A DNA stretch of 64,000 bases from an uncultured Pelagibacteraceae bacterium (GCA_902570125.1 CACFXK010000004.1:38192-102191), one strand, 5' to 3'. Numbered from the stretch's first letter, positions 38,915-52,413 are shown. Notes: generated by a model from the sequence alone, not told the origin. Numbers and translations: made by a program.

Positions 38915-39505
38915 ATGAAAAATCTTGAGGACTTGGAAAAGTTTGTAAATTCTGAATTAACATCTAAAATAAATAATTCATATATAAAGCATGATAACGT
39001 TTATATAAACATAGATCATGATGAATTATTTGATGTTATTTCATTTTTGAAGACTAATAAAGAAACTAAATTCAGGCAATTAATCGAAATTACAGCTGTA
39101 GATTATCCAGAAAGAGAAAATAGATTCAAGATGGTTTATTTACTATTAAGTCATGAATATAATCAGAGAATTATTATTGATTATTCAATAAAAGAAAATG
39201 ACATAATTTCCTCATTAACTTCTATATTTCCAGCTGCGAATTGGATGGAAAGAGAAGTATTTGATATGTATGGGTTAAACTTTAAAAATCATCCTGATTT
39301 AAGAAGAATCTTAACTGATTATGGCTTTGAGGGGCATCCTTTAAGAAAAGATTTTCCTCTGACTGGCCATAATGAGGTTCGTTATAGCGAAGAACAAAAA
39401 AAAGTGATCTATGAACCTGTAAAATTGGAGCAAAATTACAGAAATTTTGATTATGAAAGTCCTTGGGAAGGAACCAAATACATTAAAGAAATTAAAAAAA
39501 GCTAA
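38915..39505 (+). CDS. nuoC: NADH-quinone oxidoreductase subunit C
   Basis: [42 protein letters not shown]. Confidence 0.97.
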   Translation: MKNLEDLEKFVNSELTSKINNSYIKHDNVYINIDHDELFDVISFLKTNKETKFRQLIEITAVDYPERENRFKMVYLLLSHEYNQRIIIDYSIKENDIISSLTSIFPAANWMEREVFDMYGLNFKNHPDLRRILTDYGFEGHPLRKDFPLTGHNEVRYSEEQKKVIYEPVKLEQNYRNFDYESPWEGTKYIKEIKKS

Positions 39506-40680
39506 TGGCAAAAGAAAAAAAAACACTAAATTTAAATTTTGGACCACAACATCCTGCAGCGCATGGAGTATTAAGATTAATACTTCAATTAGATGGAGAA
39601 GTTGTTGAAAAAGCTGATCCTCATATAGGATTATTACACCGAGGTACTGAGAAATTAATAGAAAATAAAACTTATATTCAAGCAGTTCCTTATTTTGATC
39701 GTCTTGATTATGTAGCACCAATGAATCAGGAACATGCATTTGCTTTAGCTATAGAAAAAATTCTTAAAATTAAAGTTCCTTCTAGAGCGAAATATATAAG
39801 AGTAATTTTCTGTGAAATAGGACGCATATTAAGCCACATATTAAATGTAACTACTCAAGCAATGGATGTTGGGGCACTAACACCAACTCTATGGGGATTT
39901 GAGGAACGAGAAAAATTAATGGGATTTTATGAGAGAGTGTCTGGATCAAGGTTGCATGCTAATTATTTTAGAGCAGGTGGAGTACATAAAGATCTCCCTA
40001 CAGGACTTGATAGCGATATCGGTGAATTTTGCGAAAAATTCCCAAAAATTATTGATGATTTAGAAACTTTACTTACTGATAACAGAATATTTAAACAGAG
40101 AAATGTAGATATAGGAATTGTATCCAAACAAGATGCGCTAGATTATTCTTTTTCAGGAGTAATGTTAAGAGGCTCTGGTGTAGCTTGGGATTTAAGAAGA
40201 AGTCAACCTTATGATTGTTATGACGATTTAGAATTTAAAATTCCTGTTGGAAAAAATGGAGATTGTTATGACAGATATCTTTGCAGAATTGAAGAAATGA
40301 GAGAAAGTGTAAAAATTATTAAACAATGTTTAACAAATATTCCAAAAGGACCAATTAAAACAGAAGATGGAAAGATTTCTCCTCCACCAAAAAAGGAACT
40401 TAAACAGTCTATGGAGGCTTTAATCCATCATTTTAAGTTATTTACAGAAGGATATAGGGTCGAAAAAGATGAAATATATACAGCAGTTGAGGCACCAAAA
40501 GGAGAATTTGGTGTCTATCTAATTTCAGATGGCTCAAGCAAACCATACAAATGCAAAATCAGAGCTCCTGGATTTACCCATCTTCAAGCTATGGATTATC
40601 TAATAAAAGGACATATGCTTGCTGATGTACCTGCTGTATTGGGTTCAATGGATATTGTTTTTGGAGAGGTTGATAGATGA
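39505..40680 (+). CDS. nuoD: NADH-quinone oxidoreductase subunit D
   Basis: [40 protein letters not shown]. Confidence 0.98.
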   Translation: MAKEKKTLNLNFGPQHPAAHGVLRLILQLDGEVVEKADPHIGLLHRGTEKLIENKTYIQAVPYFDRLDYVAPMNQEHAFALAIEKILKIKVPSRAKYIRVIFCEIGRILSHILNVTTQAMDVGALTPTLWGFEEREKLMGFYERVSGSRLHANYFRAGGVHKDLPTGLDSDIGEFCEKFPKIIDDLETLLTDNRIFKQRNVDIGIVSKQDALDYSFSGVMLRGSGVAWDLRRSQPYDCYDDLEFKIPVGKNGDCYDRYLCRIEEMRESVKIIKQCLTNIPKGPIKTEDGKISPPPKKELKQSMEALIHHFKLFTEGYRVEKDEIYTAVEAPKGEFGVYLISDGSSKPYKCKIRAPGFTHLQAMDYLIKGHMLADVPAVLGSMDIVFGEVDR

Positions 40681-41285
40681 GTGTAAAAAAAATTTACAAA
40701 GAACAGCCTAAAACTTTTAAATTTAATGATAAAAGTATGGAGGCTGCAAATAAAATAGTCTCTAATTATCCAGATGGGAAACAACAGAGCGCGGTCATGG
40801 CTTTATTATATATAGCTCAAAGGCAAAATGATAATTGGATACCATTACAAGCAATGAAATATATAGCTAAATTTTTAGATATGCCTTATATAAAGGTTTA
40901 TGAAGTAGCAACTTTTTATTCAATGTATAATTTATCTCCAGTTGGTAAATATTTTTTTCAAGTTTGTACTACAACACCTTGTATGCTTAGAGGTGCGTAT
41001 GATTTAGTAAAAGTTTGCAAAAACAAAATATCTGAAAAAGAAAATGTGTTATCTGACGATGGGAAAATTTCTTGGATGGAGGTTGAATGTTTAGGTGCAT
41101 GTGTTAACGCTCCAATGATGCAAGTAAATGAAGACTATTATGAGGATTTGAGTGATAAAAAACTCGAAGAAATAATTGAAACGATATATCAAAACAAAAC
41201 CCCAAAACCAGGATCTTATTCAGGAAGAATAAATGCAGAACCAGTTAATAATCGAAAAACTTTATTAGGTAATAAAAATGCTTAA
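40677..41285 (+). CDS. nuoE: NADH-quinone oxidoreductase subunit E
   Basis: [40 protein letters not shown]. Confidence 0.97.
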   Translation: MSVKKIYKEQPKTFKFNDKSMEAANKIVSNYPDGKQQSAVMALLYIAQRQNDNWIPLQAMKYIAKFLDMPYIKVYEVATFYSMYNLSPVGKYFFQVCTTTPCMLRGAYDLVKVCKNKISEKENVLSDDGKISWMEVECLGACVNAPMMQVNEDYYEDLSDKKLEEIIETIYQNKTPKPGSYSGRINAEPVNNRKTLLGNKNA

Positions 41286-42609
41286 AGACGAAGATAGAAT
41301 ATTTCAAAATTTATACAATGACAGTGGTGCTGATATTGAGTCTGCTAAATTAAGAAATGATTGGAATGGAACAAAAGAAATTTTAGAAAAAGGAAGAGAG
41401 TGGATAATCAATGAAGTCAAATCTTCAGAGCTTAGAGGACGTGGTGGAGCTGGTTTTCCAACTGGTCTAAAATGGTCATTTGCACCTAAAGAAGTAGGGT
41501 CTAGACCACATTACCTAGTTATCAATGCTGATGAATCAGAACCTGGAACATGCAAAGATAGAGATATATTAAGATTTGAACCTCACAAATTAATTGAGGG
41601 ATGTTTAATTGCTTCTTATGCAGTGAACGCCCATAAGTGTTATATTTATATTAGAGGTGAATATTTTAATGAAGGACAAAAACTTCAAACTGCAATCGAT
41701 GAAGCTTATAAAAACAATTTAATTGGTAAAAATGCTTTAAATTCAGGATGGGATTTAGATATTTATATTCATTATGGTGCAGGTGCCTATATTTGTGGTG
41801 AAGAGACTGCGCTACTTGAGAGTTTAGAAGGAAAAAAGGGTCAACCAAGATTAAAGCCACCATTTCCTGCATTAATTGGATTATATGGATGTCCTACTAT
41901 CATAAATAATGTTGAGACTGTTGCAGCTGTTCCTACAATTCTAAGAAGAGGAGCAAAATGGTTTAGTTCACTTGGAAGAGCTAAAAACACTGGAACAAAA
42001 ATTTATTGTATTTCTGGAAATGTCAATAACCCATGTAACGTTGAGGAAGAAATGGGAGTTCCACTTAAGGAATTAATTGAAACCCACGCTGGAGGTGTAG
42101 TTGGTGGATGGGACAATCTCAAAGCAGTAATACCCGGTGGTTCTTCAATGCCAATGTTACCTAAAGAAATTTGTGACAATATGAAAATGGATTTTGATGC
42201 ATGTGTTGAAAATAAAACAGGACTAGGAACAGCTGGTATTGTTGTGATCAATAATGACCAAGATATTATTAAGTGTATGGCAAGAATAGCTAGATTTTAT
42301 AAGCATGAAAGTTGTGGTCAGTGTACTCCATGTAGGGAAGGATCTGGATGGATGTGGAGAATGTTAGAAAGAATGGCAGCAGGTGAGGCAACTCCAGATG
42401 AAGTAGATATGCTTTTTGATGTAACAAAACAAATAGAAGGTCATACAATTTGTGCTTTCGGTGAAGGATCATCTTGGCCGGTTCAAGGATTAATTAGACA
42501 TTTTAAAGATGAAATACTTGAAAGAAATAAATTTGATCCTGTTGTGAAAAAAAACAAAAATATTCCATACCTTGTTGATCAACATTTATTAGAAAAGGAA
42601 AATGCCTAA
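41278..42609 (+). CDS. nuoF: NADH-quinone oxidoreductase subunit F
   Basis: [59 protein letters not shown]. Confidence 0.98.
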   Translation: MLKDEDRIFQNLYNDSGADIESAKLRNDWNGTKEILEKGREWIINEVKSSELRGRGGAGFPTGLKWSFAPKEVGSRPHYLVINADESEPGTCKDRDILRFEPHKLIEGCLIASYAVNAHKCYIYIRGEYFNEGQKLQTAIDEAYKNNLIGKNALNSGWDLDIYIHYGAGAYICGEETALLESLEGKKGQPRLKPPFPALIGLYGCPTIINNVETVAAVPTILRRGAKWFSSLGRAKNTGTKIYCISGNVNNPCNVEEEMGVPLKELIETHAGGVVGGWDNLKAVIPGGSSMPMLPKEICDNMKMDFDACVENKTGLGTAGIVVINNDQDIIKCMARIARFYKHESCGQCTPCREGSGWMWRMLERMAAGEATPDEVDMLFDVTKQIEGHTICAFGEGSSWPVQGLIRHFKDEILERNKFDPVVKKNKNIPYLVDQHLLEKENA

Positions 42610-44629
42610 AATAAAAGTAAACGATATTGATATTGAAGTTGAAGATGGTCTTACTGTACTCCAAGCTTGTGAACAAGCTGGAGCTGAAATACCAAGATTT
42701 TGTTATCATGAAAAACTTTCTATAGCTGGAAATTGTCGTATGTGTTTGGTCGAAATGGAAAAATCACCAAAACCTATAGCTTCATGCGCAATGCCTGCAG
42801 CTGAGGGGATGGTTATTAAAACAAATACGGAAAAAGTTGAAAAAGCAAGAAAAGGTGTGATGGAGTTTTTACTGGCTAACCATCCTTTAGATTGTCCTGT
42901 TTGTGATCAAGGTGGTGAGTGTGATTTACAGGATCAATCTATGTTTTATGGAATTGATAAATCAAGATTCAAAGAGAATAAAAGATATGTACCTGAAAAA
43001 TACATGGGTCCATTAATAAAAACTCAAATGACTAGATGTATTCATTGTACTAGATGTATTAGATTTGCTACTGAAGTAGCGGGAGTGCCAGAATTAGGAG
43101 CGATCGGACGTGGAGAAAATATGGAAATTACTACATATTTAGAGAAATCCATGGAATCTGAAATGTCAGCAAATGTAATTGATTTATGTCCGGTTGGTGC
43201 ATTAACTTCAAAACCTTATGTGTTCGAGGCAAGACCTTGGGAACTAAAAAAGACTGAAACAATTGATGTTATGGATGCTGTTGGGTCAAATATTAGAGTG
43301 GATACTTACGATTGGGAAGTAAAAAGGGTTTTACCAAGAATTAATGAGGAAATTAATGAGGAGTGGATTTCTGATAAAACAAGATATGCATGCGATGGTT
43401 TAAAAAATCAAAGATTAGACACACCATTTTTAAAAAATAATGGAAACTTTGAAGAAATAAGTTGGCAAGATGCATACAAAAAAATCAAAGAAAAAATTTC
43501 AACAACATCACCAGACAAAATAGTTGGTTTAACTGGTGACATGACAAACATGGAAACTATGTTTGCTGTTAAAAACCTATTTCAAAAAACATTAAAATCT
43601 AGTTATTTAGATTCTAGAGCTAAACATACTTACATAAATTTTGAAAATAGAAGTAATTATTTGTTTAACTCTAGCATAGAAGGAATTGAAGAAAGTGATC
43701 TTATATTACTAATTGGCACAAACCCAAGATTTGAGGCAACTATATTAAACTCAAGAATAAGAAAAACTTATTTAAAAAATAAAACTGAAATATTTTCTTT
43801 AGAGGATGTGGGTGATTTAACTTATCCTTATAAAGTTTTAGAAAATAATTCAAAAGTAATTGATAAAATAATCAAAAATGAGCACAATCTTTCAAAAAAA
43901 ATTGCCAGTGCAGAAAAACCTATAATTATCTTAGGTGAATCAATATTAAACAGTAACAACGGCGCATATATATTTGAAGAGTTAAAAAGGTATTTAACTG
44001 GTATTAATAAAATTGAAGATAGTTGGAATGCACTAAATATTTTATCATCTGATGCATCAGCTGTTGGTTCTTATGATTTAGGCATTTTTTCCTCAAATGA
44101 TGGAAGTAATAAAACTCTTAAAAAAATTGAGGATAGTGACGTAGAAGTTATTTTTTTATTAGGTCAAGATAACCTCAAAATTAAAAAAAATAATGAATTT
44201 ATAATTTATATTGGAAGTCATGGCGATAATGGTGCAGAAATGGCAGATCTTATATTGCCTGGTGCTGCATATACTGAACAAGATGGTTATTTCACTAACT
44301 TAGAAGGAAAGCTTCAAAAAGCATATAAAGCTTCATATCCTCCAGGAGAAGCTAAAGAAGATTGGCAAATAATTAATGAAATATCTTCTACTATCCTTGG
44401 AAATCCTCTATTTAAAAATAAAGATGAACTACTAAAATCTATGCAGAACCATTTAAATAATCAAATTATTAAAAATTTTGAAGTTCCTACATATAATTTA
44501 AATGATGAAAAAATATTAGTTGAAGATATTGATTATTACTACTCTAATACAATTGCCCGTGCATCCAAAACAATGTCAGAGTGTAGATACGCAAGAGCTA
44601 ATTTGAAAAAAACTGGAACTGAGGGTTAA
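42602..44629 (+). CDS. nuoG: NADH-quinone oxidoreductase subunit G
   Basis: 2Fe-2[39 protein letters not shown]. Confidence 0.97.
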   Translation: MPKIKVNDIDIEVEDGLTVLQACEQAGAEIPRFCYHEKLSIAGNCRMCLVEMEKSPKPIASCAMPAAEGMVIKTNTEKVEKARKGVMEFLLANHPLDCPVCDQGGECDLQDQSMFYGIDKSRFKENKRYVPEKYMGPLIKTQMTRCIHCTRCIRFATEVAGVPELGAIGRGENMEITTYLEKSMESEMSANVIDLCPVGALTSKPYVFEARPWELKKTETIDVMDAVGSNIRVDTYDWEVKRVLPRINEEINEEWISDKTRYACDGLKNQRLDTPFLKNNGNFEEISWQDAYKKIKEKISTTSPDKIVGLTGDMTNMETMFAVKNLFQKTLKSSYLDSRAKHTYINFENRSNYLFNSSIEGIEESDLILLIGTNPRFEATILNSRIRKTYLKNKTEIFSLEDVGDLTYPYKVLENNSKVIDKIIKNEHNLSKKIASAEKPIIILGESILNSNNGAYIFEELKRYLTGINKIEDSWNALNILSSDASAVGSYDLGIFSSNDGSNKTLKKIEDSDVEVIFLLGQDNLKIKKNNEFIIYIGSHGDNGAEMADLILPGAAYTEQDGYFTNLEGKLQKAYKASYPPGEAKEDWQIINEISSTILGNPLFKNKDELLKSMQNHLNNQIIKNFEVPTYNLNDEKILVEDIDYYYSNTIARASKTMSECRYARANLKKTGTEG

Positions 44630-45630
44630 TGGACTCTTATTTTTCTATATTATTTACTGAAGTTTATAAAATTTTATTTTTAGTAGTGCCTGTTTTAGTT
44701 TCTGTAGCAATGATAGTTTGGCTTGATAGAAGAGTTTGGGCCTTTGTACAAAAACGGAGAGGACCCAATGTTGTTGGTCCATTTGGTTTATTCCAATCAT
44801 TAGCTGATGCATTAAAATATATCTTTAAAGAAATAATAATACCTGCAAGCTCAAACAAACTTGTATTTGTATTAGCTCCAGTTGTGACTATGACATTAGC
44901 ATTAATATCATGGGCTGTAATACCATTTGGCGAAGATTTTGTTCTAGCTGACATCAATGTTGGTATTTTATATCTTTTTGCAGTTTCATCATTAGGTGTA
45001 TATGGAATAATTATGGGAGGATGGGCCTCCAATTCTAAATACCCTTTTTTAGGTGCAATCAGATCTGCTGCACAAATGGTATCATATGAAGTTTCAATAG
45101 GAGTTATAATTATCAACGTTCTATTATGTGTTGGATCTTTAAATTTAAGTGACATAGTTATGGCACAACAAAATTTATGGTTTGTAATTCCTTTGTTTCC
45201 TATGTTTGTAATTTTTTTTATTTCTGCACTAGCAGAAACAAATCGTCCTCCATTTGACTTGCCAGAAGCAGAAGCAGAATTAGTGGCAGGATATCAAACT
45301 GAATATTCAGGAATGATGTATGCTATGTTTTGGTTAGGAGAGTATGCAAATATTTTGTTAATGTGTGCAATGGGAGCAGTTTTATTTTTGGGTGGCTGGT
45401 TATCTCCAATAGATATCTTCCCATTTAATGCTATTCCAGGTCCATTTTGGTTAATCTTTAAAATATTATTTTTATTTATTTTATTTGCGTTAGTTAAAGC
45501 AACTGTTCCAAGATACAGATATGACCAATTAATGAAGCTTGGTTGGAAGATATTTCTCCCATTTTCACTGTTTTATGTTGTTTTAACTTCAAGTTTTTTA
45601 ATATATTTTGATTTATTACCGGGAAAATAA
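44629..45630 (+). CDS. nuoH: NADH-quinone oxidoreductase subunit H
   Basis: [51 protein letters not shown]. Confidence 0.98.
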   Translation: MDSYFSILFTEVYKILFLVVPVLVSVAMIVWLDRRVWAFVQKRRGPNVVGPFGLFQSLADALKYIFKEIIIPASSNKLVFVLAPVVTMTLALISWAVIPFGEDFVLADINVGILYLFAVSSLGVYGIIMGGWASNSKYPFLGAIRSAAQMVSYEVSIGVIIINVLLCVGSLNLSDIVMAQQNLWFVIPLFPMFVIFFISALAETNRPPFDLPEAEAELVAGYQTEYSGMMYAMFWLGEYANILLMCAMGAVLFLGGWLSPIDIFPFNAIPGPFWLIFKILFLFILFALVKATVPRYRYDQLMKLGWKIFLPFSLFYVVLTSSFLIYFDLLPGK

Positions 45631-46116
45631 ATGAAAATTTCACGATTATTAAAAACTATATTCATGATTGATTTTGTGACTGGTTTATTAATTGCAATAA
45701 AAGAGACTTTTAAGGCAAAAAAGACAATCAATTATCCTTTTGAAAAGGGGTCTTTAGGAACAAGGTCCAGAGGGGAGCATGCTCTTAGAAGATATCCTAA
45801 CGGTGAAGAAAGATGCATAGCATGTAAGCTTTGTGAAGCTGTATGTCCAGCCCAAGCTATTACAATTGAGTCTAAGGAAAGAGATGATGGTAGTAGAAAA
45901 ACTGTAAGATATGACATTGATATGCTTAAGTGTATATACTGCGGACTTTGTGAGGAGTCTTGTCCTGTAGATGCAATTGTTCAAGGTCCTAATTTTGAAT
46001 TTGCAACAGAAACTAGAGAAGAGCTTTATTATACAAAAGAAAAACTTTTGGAAAATGGTGACAGGTGGGAAAATATTTTAGCTGCCAATATAAAGGCTGA
46101 TAGTTCTCACAGGTAG
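45631..46116 (+). CDS. nuoI: NADH-quinone oxidoreductase subunit I
   Basis: Two 4Fe-4S motifs [15 protein letters not shown] and [16 protein letters not shown]. Confidence 0.98.
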   Translation: MKISRLLKTIFMIDFVTGLLIAIKETFKAKKTINYPFEKGSLGTRSRGEHALRRYPNGEERCIACKLCEAVCPAQAITIESKERDDGSRKTVRYDIDMLKCIYCGLCEESCPVDAIVQGPNFEFATETREELYYTKEKLLENGDRWENILAANIKADSSHR

Positions 46117-46120
46117 TCTT

Positions 46121-46756
46121 ATGATTGCACACTCAGTTTTCTTCTATATTTTCTCATTAATAGCCATTGTTTCTGCAGTCATGGTAACAGTCTCAAAAAA
46201 TACAGTTCACTCCGTATTTTTTTTAATCCTAGATTTTATTAGTATTTCCTGTTTATTTATTATGATAGGTGCTGAATTTTTAGGCATGATAATGCTTATT
46301 GTTTATGTTGGAGCTGTTGCAGTCCTATTTTTATTCGTTGTGATGATGTTAAACGTGGCTGAACAAAAAGGACAATGGTTTAGCTCAAGGTGGGATGGTG
46401 GAACCCATATACCAGTTGGTTTATTAGTTAGCTTAATTATTTTTTTTGAACTCATAATTGTAATTGGAGGATGGAAATATAAACCTGATTTATTAAATAG
46501 CCTTTCTATAAACATATCTACTGAGGTCACTAATACTAGATCTATTGGAAATGTTTTATATACGGATTATATACTTCTATTTCAAATTTCAGGAATGATT
46601 TTGTTAGTTGCTATGATAGGAGCAATTGTTTTAACTTATAGAGAAAGAGCCGGAGTTAAAAGACAGAGTTATGTTAAGCAAATTTCTAGAGAAAGAGATG
46701 AAGGTGTTGATTTAGTTGAGGCTGAAAGAAATAAAGGAGTTAAAATAGATGCTTAG
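46121..46756 (+). CDS. nuoJ: NADH-quinone oxidoreductase subunit J
   Basis: [51 protein letters not shown]. Confidence 0.96.
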   Translation: MIAHSVFFYIFSLIAIVSAVMVTVSKNTVHSVFFLILDFISISCLFIMIGAEFLGMIMLIVYVGAVAVLFLFVVMMLNVAEQKGQWFSSRWDGGTHIPVGLLVSLIIFFELIIVIGGWKYKPDLLNSLSINISTEVTNTRSIGNVLYTDYILLFQISGMILLVAMIGAIVLTYRERAGVKRQSYVKQISRERDEGVDLVEAERNKGVKIDA

Positions 46757-47060
46757 CATAGGTTTAGGACATTATTTAACATTAGCTGCAATTATATTTA
46801 CTATTGGTGTTGTAGGGATTTTCCTTAATAGAAAAAATGTAATAGTTATTTTAATGAGTATTGAGCTAATTTTACTAGCAGTAAACATAAACCTTGTTGC
46901 CTTTTCAATATTTATAAATGATCTAAGTGGACAAATATTTACTCTATTTATTTTAACAGTTGCTGCTGCTGAGGCCGCTATCGGATTAGCCATAATTGTA
47001 GTTTATTTTAGAAATTCAGACACAATAAGAGTTGAAGAAATTAAAAATTTAAAAGGATAA
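46749..47060 (+). CDS. nuoK: NADH-quinone oxidoreductase subunit K
   Basis: [43 protein letters not shown]. Confidence 0.97.
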   Translation: MLSIGLGHYLTLAAIIFTIGVVGIFLNRKNVIVILMSIELILLAVNINLVAFSIFINDLSGQIFTLFILTVAAAEAAIGLAIIVVYFRNSDTIRVEEIKNLKG

Positions 47061-47061
47061 A

Positions 47062-48975
47062 ATGGAATACCTAATTTTATTTCTACCTCTAATAGGAGCA
47101 GTAATTAGTGGTTTTTTTGGAAAGAAAATAGGAGTCAGAAATTCTCAAATTTTGACAAGTTCGTTTGTGAGTATTTCAGCAATACTCTCTTTACTTGTTT
47201 TATATAAAGTTATTAGTTCAGATTATTCAAACAATCTTGTTATAGCTACTTGGATTAACTCTGGAACATTAAATGTTAATTGGTCGATAAAAATTGATGC
47301 CTTATCTGCAGTTATGTTTGTTGTGGTAAACTTTGTTTCAGCTTTAGTTCATATTTACTCAATTGGTTACATGTCACACGATCCTTATAAAACAAGATTT
47401 ATGGCATATTTGTCCTTATTTACTTTTGCAATGTTAACTTTAGTAAGCTCGGACAACTTTATTCAACTATTTTTTGGATGGGAAGGTGTAGGCTTATGCT
47501 CATATTTTTTAATTGGATTTTGGTTTAAAAAAGAGAGTGCAAACAAGGCTGCAATAAAAGCCTTTGTAGTTAATAGAGTTGGTGACTTTGGTTTAGCACT
47601 TGGAATTTTTCTAATTTTTTATATTTTTGGTACAGTCAATTATGACGAAGTTTTTGAACAAATCCCAAACGTATTAGATAAAAAAATAAATTTTATTAGT
47701 ATTAATATAGAAATTGTTGATTTGATTTGTTTGCTTCTATTAATTGGAGCAATGGGTAAATCGGCTCAATTTTTATTACATACCTGGTTGCCAGATGCTA
47801 TGGAGGGCCCAACACCAGTATCCGCATTAATTCATGCAGCAACAATGGTAACAGCTGGGGTGTTTCTGATTGTTAGATGCTCACCTATATATGAATACTC
47901 TCCACTAGCTCTCACAGTTATAACCATAATTGGAATGACTACTGCTTTCTTTGCAGCAACTGTCGCACTTGTTCAAAATGATATAAAAAAAATTATTGCT
48001 TATTCTACTTGTAGTCAGTTAGGCTATATGTTTTTTGCTGCTGGAGTAGGTGCTTACAATGTTGCTATGTTTCATCTATTTACACATGCCTTTTTTAAAG
48101 CTTTACTATTTCTAGGAGCTGGTGCTGTAATTCATTCATTTCATGAGGAACAAGATATAAATAAAATGGGTGGAGTTATAAAGAAACTCCCATACACATA
48201 TGTATTAATGCTCATAGGAACTCTTGCATTAACAGGTTTTCCTTTTTTATCAGGTTTTTATTCTAAAGATGCAATAATAGAATTTGCTTACCTAAGAGGA
48301 AATGGAGTTGGAATACTTGCAGCTTTTGTGGGTATTGTTACAGCTTTATTAACATCAATTTACTCTTGGAGACTTATTTTTAAAACGTTCCATGGTAATT
48401 TTAATAATAAAGAACTTAGTGTTGATAAAATACACGAGTCTCCTTTTGTAATGATTGCCCCGTTAGTAATCTTGGCAATAGGAGCTATTTTTGCAGGTAT
48501 GTCCTTTAAAGGTTTGTTTATAGGTCATGAGATAGCATATGAATTTTGGGGTAAATCTATAAAATTTTTAGAACCACTCAGTACAGATCATCCACCAACA
48601 TGGTTTTTATTTTTAACACCTATGCTGGTTACCTCTGCAATTCCATTTTCTTATTATTTATATCTAAAAAACACAAACATAGTAAATGGATTGAAAGAAA
48701 TGAATGAACCAATTTATCAGTTTTTAGTCAAGAAATGGTACTTTGATGAAATGTACGATTATTTGTTTGTTAATCCTTCAAAAAAAATTGGAAAGTTTTT
48801 ATGGAAAAAAGTTGATGGATCAATAATAGATAAATTTGGTCCTGATGGGATTTCAAGTGTAATTAAAAATTTATCAATTAAAGCAGTCAAATTTCAATCT
48901 GGATTTATTTATCAATATGCATTTGTTATGTTGATTGGATTTTCGGTTTTACTAACAATACTGATATTAAACTGA
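47062..48975 (+). CDS. nuoL: NADH-quinone oxidoreductase subunit L
   Basis: FFGWEGVGLCSYFLIGFW; LPDAMEGPTPVSALIHAATMVTAGVFL; FFKALLFLGAGAVIH. Confidence 0.98.
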   Translation: MEYLILFLPLIGAVISGFFGKKIGVRNSQILTSSFVSISAILSLLVLYKVISSDYSNNLVIATWINSGTLNVNWSIKIDALSAVMFVVVNFVSALVHIYSIGYMSHDPYKTRFMAYLSLFTFAMLTLVSSDNFIQLFFGWEGVGLCSYFLIGFWFKKESANKAAIKAFVVNRVGDFGLALGIFLIFYIFGTVNYDEVFEQIPNVLDKKINFISINIEIVDLICLLLLIGAMGKSAQFLLHTWLPDAMEGPTPVSALIHAATMVTAGVFLIVRCSPIYEYSPLALTVITIIGMTTAFFAATVALVQNDIKKIIAYSTCSQLGYMFFAAGVGAYNVAMFHLFTHAFFKALLFLGAGAVIHSFHEEQDINKMGGVIKKLPYTYVLMLIGTLALTGFPFLSGFYSKDAIIEFAYLRGNGVGILAAFVGIVTALLTSIYSWRLIFKTFHGNFNNKELSVDKIHESPFVMIAPLVILAIGAIFAGMSFKGLFIGHEIAYEFWGKSIKFLEPLSTDHPPTWFLFLTPMLVTSAIPFSYYLYLKNTNIVNGLKEMNEPIYQFLVKKWYFDEMYDYLFVNPSKKIGKFLWKKVDGSIIDKFGPDGISSVIKNLSIKAVKFQSGFIYQYAFVMLIGFSVLLTILILN

Positions 48976-50471
48976 TGAACTTTCCAATTTTATCGTCCTT
49001 AATTTTGCTACCTACAATAGGTGCTTTATTTATATTATTTACAAAATCATCAAGTGGAAAATATCAAAGTTCCAAATATGTGGCTTTATTTATTTCTTTA
49101 GCAAATTTTTTATTATCTTTATATCTTTGGTATGTTTTTGATAAAAATTCAGTAGACTTTCAGTTTGTAGAAAATAGAGAATGGCTGTCAGGATTTATAA
49201 ATTATAAAGTTGGAATAGATGGTATTTCAATTTTATTTATAATATTAACAACTTTCATAACTCCAATTTGCATTATTTCGGTTAATGCTACAATAAAAAA
49301 TAGACTTAAGGATTTCTTAATTGCAATATTAATAATGGAAACATTTATGATTGGTGTTTTCTGCTCACTAGATTTAGTAGTATTTTATTTATTTTTTGAG
49401 GCAGGTCTTATACCAATGTTTTTAATAATTGGTATTTGGGGTGGAGAAAGAAGAGTCTATTCGGCTTTTAAATTTTTTCTGTACACTTTATTAGGATCAG
49501 TTCTTATGTTGGTTGCTATTATTTCAATTTATTGGATAACAGGAACCACTGATGTTGAAAAACTTTATGAACTTGGCATAAAGGCTGAATATCAAAATTT
49601 ATTATGGTTAGCATTTTTCAGTTCTTTTGCAGTTAAAACTCCTATGTGGCCAGTACATACGTGGCTGCCAGATGCTCATGTAGAAGCTCCAACTGTTGGA
49701 TCTGTATTGCTAGCAGCAATATTACTTAAAATGGCTGGATATGGATTTATTAGATTTTCGATAGGATTATTTCCTATAGCTTCTGAAAATTTCACAATGT
49801 TAGTTTATATCTTAAGTTTAATTGCGATTATTTATACATCTCTTGTTGCTTTGATGCAGGAAGATATGAAAAAACTTATAGCATACTCCTCAGTTGCTCA
49901 TATGGGATTTGTAACACTAGGTATCTTCACAATGACTCAACAAGGCATTGAGGGAAGTATCTTCCAAATGATTAGTCATGGACTTGTATCTGCAGCACTC
50001 TTCTTAAGTGTTGGGGTTGTTTATGAAAGGCATCATACTAGACTAATAAATAAATATGGTGGTTTAGTCTCCATAATGCCAAGATATGCAATTGTTTTTA
50101 TGGTATTCACACTAGGAGCTTTAGGACTACCTGGAACAACAGGTTTTATTGGAGAATTTTTAATTTTAATGGGTGCATTTGAGAAAAATATCCTAGTAGC
50201 GATGATTGCGAGTTTGGGAGTAATTTTAGGAGCAGCATACATGCTGTGGCTATTTAAAAGGGTTGTTTTCGGCGAAATTAATAATCAAGAACTTAAAAGT
50301 ATGAAAGATTTAAAAACTTTTGAAATCATCACCTTATCAGCTTTAGTAATACCAATTTTATTTTTTGGTTTTTATCCAGAGCCTTTAATGAATTCAATTG
50401 AAGCATCAGTCGAGAATACTTTAAACATGTACAACTTTGACTTAATTAACAACCTTGCATCAAAAGACTAA
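48975..50471 (+). CDS. nuoM: NADH-quinone oxidoreductase subunit M
   Basis: FYLFFEAGLIPMFLIIGIWGGERRVYSAFKFFLYTLLGSVLML; HTWLPDAHVEAPTVGSV. Confidence 0.98.
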   Translation: MNFPILSSLILLPTIGALFILFTKSSSGKYQSSKYVALFISLANFLLSLYLWYVFDKNSVDFQFVENREWLSGFINYKVGIDGISILFIILTTFITPICIISVNATIKNRLKDFLIAILIMETFMIGVFCSLDLVVFYLFFEAGLIPMFLIIGIWGGERRVYSAFKFFLYTLLGSVLMLVAIISIYWITGTTDVEKLYELGIKAEYQNLLWLAFFSSFAVKTPMWPVHTWLPDAHVEAPTVGSVLLAAILLKMAGYGFIRFSIGLFPIASENFTMLVYILSLIAIIYTSLVALMQEDMKKLIAYSSVAHMGFVTLGIFTMTQQGIEGSIFQMISHGLVSAALFLSVGVVYERHHTRLINKYGGLVSIMPRYAIVFMVFTLGALGLPGTTGFIGEFLILMGAFEKNILVAMIASLGVILGAAYMLWLFKRVVFGEINNQELKSMKDLKTFEIITLSALVIPILFFGFYPEPLMNSIEASVENTLNMYNFDLINNLASKD

Positions 50472-51886
50472 TGGAAAATTTTCAATATATATTACCTGAA
50501 ATCTTTATATCGGTATCTATAATGCTGTTTTTACTTGTTGGAGTTTTCAAAAAAAATAGCGCAAGTTTAATTTATAATTTATCTAATATATCGCTAGTTA
50601 TTTTACTGGCACTAATAATAAATCTCAGCTCATTAGATACAGTTTACTTATTTAATAATTCATATTTAATAGACAATTTATCTAATTATATGAAGATTAT
50701 ACTTGTTGGATCTGGAATTTTTGTAATGTTAACTGGATCTAAATATATTCAAGTTATCAATTTAAATAAAATTGAATACCCGATCCTCATCCTAAGCAGC
50801 ATTTTGGGAATGATGATAATGATAAGTTCAAATGATTTAATTGTTTTTTACATGGGTCTTGAACTACAATCATTAGCTTTGTATGTTCTTGCATCTTTTA
50901 ATAGAGACAATTTACTTTCTACAGAATCTGGACTAAAATATTTTGTTCTTAGTGCATTATCATCTGGTTTGCTATTATATGGGTGTTCATTAACTTATGG
51001 ATTTTCTGAAAGTACAAATTTTGATCAAATACTTATTAACTCTACTGAATTTAATTATGGTACCACGTTTGGTATAGTCTTTATTTTAGTTGGTCTTGCA
51101 TTTAAAATATCAGCAGTACCTTTTCATATGTGGGCTCCAGATGTTTATCAAGGCTCCCCTACATCTGTAACATTATTCTTTGCTATACTTCCAAAAATAG
51201 CCGCACTCTGTGTATTCATCAAGTTTTTGTACACACCTTTTGCTAATATGAATGATCAGTGGCAAACTATTATTGTATTTATTTCAATAGCTTCAATGAT
51301 ATTTGGTGCTGTGGCAGCAATAGGTCAAAAAAACTTAAAAAGATTAATTGCTTATAGTTCAATCAGTCATATGGGTTATGCGTTGGCTGGATTAGCAACA
51401 GTTAGCAACCAAGGAATACAAAGTTCTATTACTTATATATCTATTTATTTGGTAATGAATTTAGCCTTTTTTAGCTGCTTATTTATGCTTAAGAGAAATG
51501 ATAAATATTATGAGAATATAGAGGATTTATCTGGGCTTTCTAAAAAACATCCAATTTTATCTTTCTCATTATTAATAGTTTTATTTTCTTTAGCTGGAAT
51601 ACCTCCACTAGCAGGCTTCTTTGCAAAATTTTATGTTTTTTTAGCTGTAATAGAACAGTCAATGTATTTTTTAGCAATTGTGGGATTATTAGCAACTGTG
51701 GTTGCAGCTTTTTATTATCTAAGAATTATAAAAATTATATATTTTGATCCAGAAAAAGAAGAATACGAAACATCTCATAATCTAGGATTAAAAATTACTT
51801 TGGCTATTTCAACAATATTTATTTTAGCATACTTTATATATCCGAGCGGCATAACAGAAATAGTATCTAAAATTACCATGATCTAA
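50471..51886 (+). CDS. nuoN: NADH-quinone oxidoreductase subunit N
   Basis: FKISAVPFHMWAPDVYQGSPTSVTLFFA; KRLIAYSSISHMGY. Confidence 0.97.
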   Translation: MENFQYILPEIFISVSIMLFLLVGVFKKNSASLIYNLSNISLVILLALIINLSSLDTVYLFNNSYLIDNLSNYMKIILVGSGIFVMLTGSKYIQVINLNKIEYPILILSSILGMMIMISSNDLIVFYMGLELQSLALYVLASFNRDNLLSTESGLKYFVLSALSSGLLLYGCSLTYGFSESTNFDQILINSTEFNYGTTFGIVFILVGLAFKISAVPFHMWAPDVYQGSPTSVTLFFAILPKIAALCVFIKFLYTPFANMNDQWQTIIVFISIASMIFGAVAAIGQKNLKRLIAYSSISHMGYALAGLATVSNQGIQSSITYISIYLVMNLAFFSCLFMLKRNDKYYENIEDLSGLSKKHPILSFSLLIVLFSLAGIPPLAGFFAKFYVFLAVIEQSMYFLAIVGLLATVVAAFYYLRIIKIIYFDPEKEEYETSHNLGLKITLAISTIFILAYFIYPSGITEIVSKITMI

Positions 51887-52410
51887 TGAAATTAAAAAAA
51901 TATTTATATAAAAAAGTTGAAAGCACTAATAATGTAGCCCTAAGATTAATCAAGCAGGGTAATCAAAGAGGAATAATTTTAACAGATCAACAAATAAAAG
52001 GTAAAGGACAAAGAAAAAATAAATGGATATCTATAAAAGGTAATTTATTTTTATCAGTCTTCTTTGAAATTAGTAAAAAAATATCTTTATCAAAAATAAT
52101 AAACTTAAATTTAAAAATAGTTAAAAAAATAATCTATAAAAAAATAAATTCTTTAATTTTTATAAAAAAACCTAATGATATATTTATAAACAAAAAAAAG
52201 GTCTGTGGAATTTTACAAGAAACAATTTTTAGAGAAGATAGAAAATACTTGATTGTAGGCATTGGAATTAATGTTTCTAAAAGTCCGAAAATCAATAATT
52301 ATCCAACTACATTTTTGAATAATTATACAAATAAAAAATTAAATAGACTTGAATTATTTAAAGAAATTAAATTGCTGTATGAAAAAAACTTACACTTATT
52401 TAGAGTTTAA
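51886..52410 (+). CDS. birA: biotin--[acetyl-CoA-carboxylase] ligase (short form)
   Basis: VESTNNVAL; ILTDQQIKGKGQRKNKWISIKGNLFLS; KPNDIFINKKKVCGILQE; GIGINV. Confidence 0.9.
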   Translation: MKLKKYLYKKVESTNNVALRLIKQGNQRGIILTDQQIKGKGQRKNKWISIKGNLFLSVFFEISKKISLSKIINLNLKIVKKIIYKKINSLIFIKKPNDIFINKKKVCGILQETIFREDRKYLIVGIGINVSKSPKINNYPTTFLNNYTNKKLNRLELFKEIKLLYEKNLHLFRV

Positions 52411-52413
52411 CAT